From contig FWWN02000530.1 of the NCBI GenBank assembly GCA_900175165.2, forward strand, positions 124,001 through 188,000: 64,000 nt of DNA, given 5' to 3'. The stretch comes from Rhizomucor pusillus. Lineage: Eukaryota > Mucoromycota > Mucoromycetes > Mucorales > Lichtheimiaceae. Position numbers and translations under genes: made by a program. Under the pieces are notes generated by a model. That model did no database searches. It saw only the letters and a program-made list of their open reading frames with translations, and was not told where the DNA came from. Numbering within the stretch: the stretch's first letter is position 1; each line of letters starts with the position of its first letter. This document shows positions 57,691 to 64,000 of the stretch, in pieces.

Positions 57691-59277
57691 ATGGCATCCA
57701 GACTCTTGTCAAGCACCCTTCAGGCACCTACCGGCTTGTCCAAGCAGGTAAACGACCAAGACCTTGCGCGATCCAATGCATAGCATGCATAACCCTTGAC
57801 ACTTTTGGTTTTTGTTTGTTTTTGCTACAGCTTGTCCGTCCTTTTGCTTCTGCTGCCAAGCAGGGCGCTGCCACCCGCACCACCACCTTGTCTAATGGCT
57901 TCACTGTTGCCACTGAAGAGAACCCCAACGCTGGTGCTGCAACTGTTGGCGTGTGGATTGATGCCGGCTCACGATTGGAATCTGCCCAAACTCACGGTGT
58001 CGCCAACCTTTTGGGTCGTGTTGCCTTCAATGTAAGAAGAGTTGGGCAACGTGGAACAGGAAATACGACAAGAATGTGATTTGTTGACGATTCACCGTGT
58101 TGTAGGGCAAAGCTTCCTCGTTGGAAAAGTTTGGAGGCGTCTCAACCGCCGGTGTCACTCGCGAGCAGACCTTCTTCGCCACCAAAACCCTTGGATCTAA
58201 CGTATCAGAAAGCGTTGCTGTTTTGGGCGACCTTGTTCAGAATGTCGACTCGACCGCTATCGACGGTGTTCGGCAATCCATTGTTCAGCAACAGGAAGCA
58301 CAGGACGCAAAGCAGATTGTGTTTGACCACCTGTATGCCACTGCATTCCAGGGCGAAGCCCTTGGCCGCCCCGTTGCCGGCTACAAGGAAAGTTTGGAGA
58401 GCTTGACCGCCAAGGATTTGAACGAATTCCACAAGCAGAACTACGCTGCCAACAAGATGGTTCTTGTTGGTGCCGGTGATGTTGACCACGATGCTCTTGT
58501 CCGTGAAGCTGAAAAGGCATTTGGTGGCCTTGCTCACGTTACTGAGACCACCCTTGAGAAGCCTGCTTTCACTGGTTCCGAAATCCGTCTGCGCGACGAT
58601 GTCCTTCCTCGCGCCGAAGTCGCCCTTGCTGTCGAAGGTGCTGGATACTTGACCCCTGAGTACTTTAATCTTCTCGTCATGCAATCCATCATCGGCTCTT
58701 ACGACCGTACATTGAGCGGTGCTGCCAACTTGACCTCCAGACTCTCTGCCACCGTCCACAACAGCCACTTGGCTGACTCGTTCGTGTCTTTCTACAAGGC
58801 ACACAAGGACACTGGTCTCTGGGGTATGTATTTTGCCAGCTCCAACCGCACCCAGCTCGATGATTTCGTCCACTTTATGCAAAAGGAATGGATCCGTCTT
58901 TCCACCACCGTCACCGAGAGCGAAGTCGAAATTGCCAAACGCCAACTTCTCGGCCGTGTCTTGTTGAGCAAGGATTCGACATGCGCAGCTGCCGAGGATA
59001 TCGGTAACCAGGTGCTCGCTTCTGGAAAGCGTTTGTCGCCTGAGGAAATCAAGGAGAAGATCAGCAAGATCTCTTTGGATGATGTACGTCGCACCGCCAG
59101 CAAGTACCTCTGGGACCAAGAAATCGCTGTTGTTGGCTACGGTCCAATTGAAGGCTTGACTGATCTCAACCGGGTGCGCGGTAACATGGCTTACAACAGG
59201 TAAAACTGAGAAGAGAACAGGACGATAAAAATGAATTGGTGCGCTAACTTTGCGTTTTCACACTTTGTAGGTTCTAA
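57691..59277 (+). CDS. Mitochondrial complex III core protein (Qcr1/beta-MPP family), 452 aa
   Basis: Matrix-side core subunit of ubiquinol-cytochrome c reductase. Four exons: 57691-57747, 57831-58031, 58106-59199 and a 7-nt last exon 59271-59277. The N-terminus MASRLLSSTLQAPTGLSKQ with RPFASAAK is a mitochondrial presequence. The M16 fold is clear (LSNGFTVATE, VGVWIDAGSRLE, then KIVFDHLYATAFQ-like and DLNEFHKQNY). The zinc motif HxxEH of active processing peptidase is replaced: GVANLLGRVAFNGK has Asn for the first His and Gly-Arg for Glu-His. It is therefore structural, not a peptidase. Splicing the tiny last exon gives NRF, matching the family's conserved terminal RF; without it the frame would end NR. 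Confidence 0.9.
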
Positions 59278-59684
59278 ACTTATTATTACTGGCCCGCCAT
59301 ATAGTACCAACCACTTTGTAAGAGGGAAAAAGAAAAAATGAGAAGAAATCCGCAGCACGACTTTTAAAATCCCAACCTTTTTGTGTTCTCGCAATATGAG
59401 AAAAATTCCTGTACCAAAGAGCGAATAGAAGCATCATAAACTCTTTTCTGTTACATAGACGTTATCGATGACGCTGTGCAACGAATAGCTACTATATATT
59501 ATCATCGGTTATAATACGGGAGGAGATGCTGGTATCTTGAAAAAAGAAAGAGGAAAGACATTCTAGTAGGTGTACACAATGCAGAAAGTGGAGAATTGGC
59601 AGGTGGGAATAAGAACTGCAGGAAATGTGCAGCAAGCGTTATGTGGTAAATAAACAAAGTACTACGTTGCGGACAGGGTCTTCA
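59278..59684. other. Convergent 3' regions
   Basis: 407 bases of AT-rich sequence between the core-protein stop and the acyltransferase stop on the other strand. No gene seen. Confidence 0.4.
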
Positions 59685-61035
59685 TCACAGGAGACTACCA
59701 CAGAAAGCGCGAGCCTCAGGAATAGTGCGGAGGAACTGCCAGACGTACGGCTTTGTGTTCTGGAAGGGGTTATCCAACCAGAGGCCCCAGTAAGCGAATC
59801 CGTCCAAGAAAGTAGGAAAGGTGTAGTAAGCAAAGAGGACGACCCAAGCGTGCTGCACTAGTCTGGCGAAGATTGAGTTGTACAATGCAGGAGGCAAGAC
59901 ACGCTTGGCAACCTTGCGGAAAACGCGCTCGAAAACCGTCGCCAATCCGTGTGCGTAGAAGAAACAGAATTGCTGTCCGACAAAGAAGCGTCGGTATACG
60001 GACCATCCGACGTTTGCGTAAATGATATATTCGTGCATCAGGCCGGAGATTGCAAACACGGATGCCACCGAGAGCAGGAGGACGATAGGCATTGGGTCCT
60101 TGATGTGCTTGGCAAGCGCGCGCTGGGCAACGAACCGTGTTGGGCGGAAAGCAAATGCAACCCACGAGCTGCGAAGTAATTGATGCCATCGATCAGACCA
60201 GAGCTCGTCGAGGGAGGAAGCAATGATAGGATTCTTCATCCATGGACGCCATTGTTCTACAAAACAGCATGTATTTAGAAATTCTTATCGGGTCCAGAAA
60301 AAAAGAAGAATCATATGCTTACCACTAGAGTAAGATCCGCCCTCGTACCACAATACATACAACAGCCGCTGTCCGCATCCGATAGCGTTGAATGCGCTGT
60401 TCAAAACAAAGATCGCCACGACGAAAAACAGAAAGAACATGGCAGGGTTGCTCTGCTGCATGTCCAACACATCGCGGCCTGTATAAGTAGAATACCAAGC
60501 ACCCACAACGTCGCAGACTGCGGCGTGGTACAACATTTCAATCAAGATATGGTATACTTTCTTGTCCTTCGTGAATTCCATGGGTGTCTCACCATCCTTG
60601 TTGGTTTTTGGAAACTTGCGGACAGATGAAAACAGCTCAACGTGCAGATAGTCCATGCTTGCATATGCAGGTTTGCCGTACAGCACAGGGGCAATCCAGA
60701 AAAGTTCAAAGAATCGCAGAAACACATTGAAGAGCATAACCGAAATACAAAGATCGACAACTGCGTAGAAGTAACATTTAGCTCTCTGTTGTACCGTTTG
60801 TTCATCCTCTCTGATGCTACGTACCTTTATGGTTTGCAGTGAAATTGATGGGTATCAAGAGGTCTGCAGCAAGCAACGGCGTTGCCAAGAGTTGCTTGAC
60901 TGGCGTGGACAATTTGTTGAAAGAAACAATCAATGCTTGGAGCCCAATGAGCGCTACGATGGCGGGCGTGATAATGTATGTTGAGACGTCAGTCCGAGCG
61001 TCGCCTCCTTGAAGCAGACTTGCTACGTCTATCAT
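59685..61035 (-). CDS. MBOAT/wax-synthase-like O-acyltransferase, 406 aa
   Basis: Polytopic membrane acyltransferase of the MBOAT_2 (wax synthase domain) type. Three exons: 61035-60825, 60760-60323, 60256-59685. Conserved features: SLDELWSDRWHQLLRSSW, equivalent to the family's FWGRRWHQ, and SGLMHEYIIY with the likely catalytic histidine. About eight hydrophobic helices are seen, with FLRFFELFWI near the start of the central part. The 64-nt first intron was fixed by frame: the shorter acceptors near 60800 do not connect. Related fungal proteins acylate alcohols, sterols or secondary metabolites; the substrate here is unknown. Basic and aromatic residues in the C-terminal tail follow the last helix. 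Confidence 0.8.
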
Positions 61036-62860
61036 TTTTTGGGTATGTAGTAGGAAAAGAAAGAAGAAAGAAGAAAGAAGAAGGAAGAGCGATTTTTTTT
61101 TCCTTGTCCAATGTGTTGTCCCGATGGGCTGTCTTTAATACTACTCTGCGCTATCCGCCGCCGACGAGTATGAGCTTATTTGTCGTTCATCAGTTCTAAA
61201 TCGAGTTAGCGGCAGTTACCTGAATAATCTTCAACTCGCAATGGACTTTATGCCCCTGTTGGCGAAATTTTGTCAGCTTTTGAAATCCCAAATTGGAAAG
61301 TTGTTCCGTGGCGCACGGATGTCCTCCTTCTTCTCCCTTTCAACGTGGTTGGTGGCGTACAGTACATAAGGAATGCAATTATGTTTTTGCTTTAGCTAAA
61401 GAGATAGATGGAGTGATGCTTGGAAATATGCCTTGCTATACAGTTCCATGTATGCTTGTCGCTCATTTTTGCCATGCTCGATTTGTTATGGATACAGAAA
61501 TCATCTCATTGAAACTCTTATTACCAAAAAGTCACACGAGAGAAATTCTCTTGTCTACTTTCCATGTGAAGGGTCAATGAGCGCCGAAAGCTGCAGGGCA
61601 GCAGTTCCATTGGCAGTTTATCATGGCGTTCCGTTCTTTGCTGCTATCCATCATCATGAGCAGCGCTGTTAGTTATTAGTAGTTTATTGCTATGGAAACA
61701 AGTCCATCTATCCAAGTTAGCACGGCAGTTGTTTGCGCTCGGACCACTTCTTGCAGCCACGATACATGTGCAACAATAATAAGACGAATGGAGTTTACGT
61801 TTCTGTATGTAATCAGATTTTTCCCTTTTTTCTTTTTAAGAGTAAACTTAACAGCTACAAGATTATCTAGCGTACATTGCAGTGCTCCTATATCTTTGCA
61901 ACGTGTAGCTGATAGCTATTTATCCATTTTTTTTGCAATGATAATGATTCGACGTTTTACATAGACATATCTTCGGGTGAGCACAGCCGGTATATAAAAA
62001 TACTCCACTGTCACTGAAAAGCAAAAACTACAATGCAGTAGTTTCAGGTCGGACTGCATCCATCATGAGAACATTCCAAGTAACGAATCAAGCAGCTGTT
62101 TCCTAAACTATAGCCATATGCATCCTCTGGATTTTAGTTTAAGCAGCGAAAGAAAGAGCCTTGGGATATTTTTAAGCTTGGTTTTTTCATGCAAAGAACC
62201 ATTTTGGGCCATGCAGCTCAGCGCCCAAAAGAAAGAAAAGTTTAGAACCGGAAAACATGTCCACATTGGTAAGCGATTTATACCAGGACTAAATGGATAT
62301 TATGGTCTGGAAGATGCAATTAATCGGGAAGAATATGCACTGCAGCAGCAAAGATGTTACGTAGAAGTGGGATATTAGGGCAGCATCGAGGCTTTACACT
62401 GAAATTTTATATCTTTCTATGCCTTTCTTCGTGATTCCCATAAATGTCACGCTTCTTACAATATCCCGCTCTTTTCCAGACTGTTGTAGACATACACTTT
62501 GCATGTACGCACACACATACGCGTATCAGTGGCATTGTGTATTGCAAAAGGGAAAAAAGAATATAATTTGTATGACAAAGTTCATTAATGAAATGATCAA
62601 TTTGTGCGGGCCTGTTTCGGTTTCCAAGTGTCTCATTGGCCTGGACCCAACTTGGTCCTGAAATGCACATGCATAGGCACCTGTGCGACCAGTCCCGCGT
62701 TGGCGGTTGCCAAGCTTGGGACAATCTTGTGCCAGTGTAACACCAGACAACCCAATAATTGATTTTGGCAAGCCAAAGAAAGGAAGGAACCGCTTTACCT
62801 ACTATAACAACGCATTCTTTCTTCCTTCCTTTCTTTCCCCTAAAATTCTCCACGTATATC
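61036..62860. other. Divergent intergenic region
   Basis: About 1.8 kb between the acyltransferase and the BAR-like gene. A frame at 62118-62378 with an ATG (86 aa) has no recognisable feature. The last 60 bases before 62861 are a CTTTCTTCC pyrimidine tract typical of fungal core promoters. Confidence 0.4.
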
Positions 62861-64000
62861 ATGGCAACCGATATTGCTCCGCCGTTGCCAGAGAAAAGCA
62901 AGCTGCGTGCGAGAAAGATCTCGATGCCAGACGTCAAAACCAACGGAGCAGCAACAGCTACAATACCTCCCTTACCTCCTTTGCAAGCAGCATCCTCCAA
63001 TGTCCACGACAACAACAACAACAACAACGTCGCAGCTGTACCAGAAAAGAAGAAGATCAAGAGTCGATTTACAGAGCACTTTGATCACATCCCACCGCCA
63101 GAACTGTTGGATGAGCTTGCAGAAAGCGATTTCCACGTCCCCACTGTGCGCAGAACCCAACCCTCATCGAAATCAACCTTGAGCAAAGGCCTCCGACCGT
63201 TCTTGTATTCTTCAAACAGCTCTTCCACCCTCAACTATGCAAGTTCGGATATTGTCCTGTCACCGAGCGCATCCTTGCCTACTCGAGGAGGAGGAGGTAA
63301 CAACAATAACAATAACAATGACAAGCGACCGCCACTGTCAAGCTCTTCATTCTGGACGCGATCACTGTCATCGCGCAACCTCGGCAGTCAAATAAGCGAC
63401 GATGAGGGGTCGCACCCGCTTGTTGCTTCTTCTTTGTTCGCGTCGCAGAGCGAGGACGACGCTGAGAAAGGCAACAGCAGCAGCGCAAAGAAGAAATCGT
63501 CGTTCTTTGGCACGGCGGGACGCAAAAAGAACAATAGTAGTGGCAGCAGCAGCAAAAAGGAAAAGCACAGCAAGGAGAGCAGCGAAGAAGAACAGCAGCA
63601 GCAGCTCGTAACATCCAAGAGCACGACAGCCATTTCCAACAACAATAAGGCGACCAATGTGATCCAATCACTGTTCAGTCTCAATCGGGCCGAAGTTATT
63701 GTCACACGTCTCGAGAACTGGCACCATGTTTTGAAAGCGATATCTGGATGGCTCGAAGAGATCGCCAAGGTCAGCTTCCAGAACAGCCGATGCTACTCTC
63801 AGCGAGCGCTGCCGCTTGTCAAGAACGCCAATGGGAGCGAAAGGGATGCCATGGCAACCATGCAGACAGGCCTGGAGATGCTGACGACGCAGCTGGCTAA
63901 CGAGCAAAAGGAGTTTGGCAAAAGGATCCAGCATGATTTTCTGCCGGGCTTGCTTAAATTGAGAAAGGACTGCAAGGAAATGATCCGCGGATTGAAAGAA
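62861..64000 (+). CDS. Putative BAR-domain protein, 5' part only
   Basis: The frame is open from ATG 62861 to the window end (380 codons), so it is incomplete. The first 250 residues are disordered: proline-rich (PPLPEKSK, IPPLPPLQ), then Asn/Ser/Lys-rich with PPPELLDELAE. From about residue 265 a helical region begins: LNRAEVIVTRLENWHHVLKAI, SGWLEEIAKVSFQNSRCYSQR, QTGLEMLTTQLANEQKEFGK and HDFLPGLLKLRKDCKEMIRG. This amphipathic three-helix pattern with periodic aromatic and basic residues resembles BAR/F-BAR membrane-curving domains. What follows (PH, RhoGAP or SH3) is unknown. An endocytosis or polarity role is possible. Confidence 0.6.
   Translation, partial: MATDIAPPLPEKSKLRARKISMPDVKTNGAATATIPPLPPLQAASSNVHDNNNNNNVAAVPEKKKIKSRFTEHFDHIPPPELLDELAESDFHVPTVRRTQPSSKSTLSKGLRPFLYSSNSSSTLNYASSDIVLSPSASLPTRGGGGNNNNNNNDKRPPLSSSSFWTRSLSSRNLGSQISDDEGSHPLVASSLFASQSEDDAEKGNSSSAKKKSSFFGTAGRKKNNSSGSSSKKEKHSKESSEEEQQQQLVTSKSTTAISNNNKATNVIQSLFSLNRAEVIVTRLENWHHVLKAISGWLEEIAKVSFQNSRCYSQRALPLVKNANGSERDAMATMQTGLEMLTTQLANEQKEFGKRIQHDFLPGLLKLRKDCKEMIRGLKE

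Noticed and set aside
58205..59119. 304-aa antisense frame under the complex III core gene
   Set aside because: Codon-bias shadow of the core protein; no motif.
62118..62378. 86-aa ATG frame before the BAR-like gene
   Set aside because: No motif and no promoter signal; chance frame in AT-rich DNA.

Overview
This is a stretch of fungal nuclear DNA. Genes are short to medium, cut by many 50-100 nt spliceosomal introns with GTAAGT-type donors and CTAAC-like branch sites, and lie on both strands without operons. A secreted lipase of the Rhizomucor/Rhizopus type, poly-Q and poly-His tracts, and early-diverging-fungus gene content (a UBE3A-like AZUL-HECT ligase, a TMCO3-like antiporter, an Integrator INTS2-like gene) point to Mucoromycota, most likely Mucorales. 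The species cannot be told from the sequence alone.

Layout. 0-3.2 kb: no gene seen. 3.3-10 kb: GATA-like zinc-finger gene (+), bZIP/DUF3425 factor (-), PX-domain protein (-), histone H4 with four introns (-). 10.6-16.8 kb: CDC37 (+), MFS sugar transporter (-), ALG8 glucosyltransferase (-). 17-24.8 kb: PKA catalytic subunit (-), an orphan gene (+), TMCO3-like cation/proton antiporter (-), Ran1/Sks1-like kinase (+). 26-34.1 kb: GH5 glucanase-like protein (-), membrane-anchored aspartic protease (+), secreted lipase (+), Nit2-type omega-amidase (+). 34.1-37.5 kb: gene-poor, with a 73-bp inverted repeat. 37.5-44.2 kb: GDP-mannose transporter (+), a SIN3-like gene with six reading-frame breaks, i.e. 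a pseudogene (-), SUR2 sphingolipid C4-hydroxylase (-). 44.4-55.4 kb: Ldb17/SPIN90-like (+), UBE3A-like HECT ligase (-), MAPR/cytochrome b5-like protein (+), SDS22 (+), incomplete INTS2-like gene (+). 55.8-64 kb: acidic orphan (-), complex III core protein (+), MBOAT/wax-synthase-like acyltransferase (-), and the 5' part of a putative BAR-domain gene running off the window (+).

Functional threads are loose, as usual for a eukaryotic chromosome: secretory glycosylation (ALG8, GDP-mannose transporter), lipid metabolism (lipase, SUR2, MBOAT, MAPR), nutrient signalling (PKA, Ran1-like kinase, sugar transporter) and chromatin/transcription (H4, bZIP, GATA-like, SIN3 relic, INTS2-like). The most notable observations are the SIN3 pseudogene, the half-length INTS2 homologue abutting the SDS22 stop in the same frame, and five GC-AG introns, all between 33 and 44 kb. 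Exon boundaries were worked out by hand from frame continuity and family conservation.
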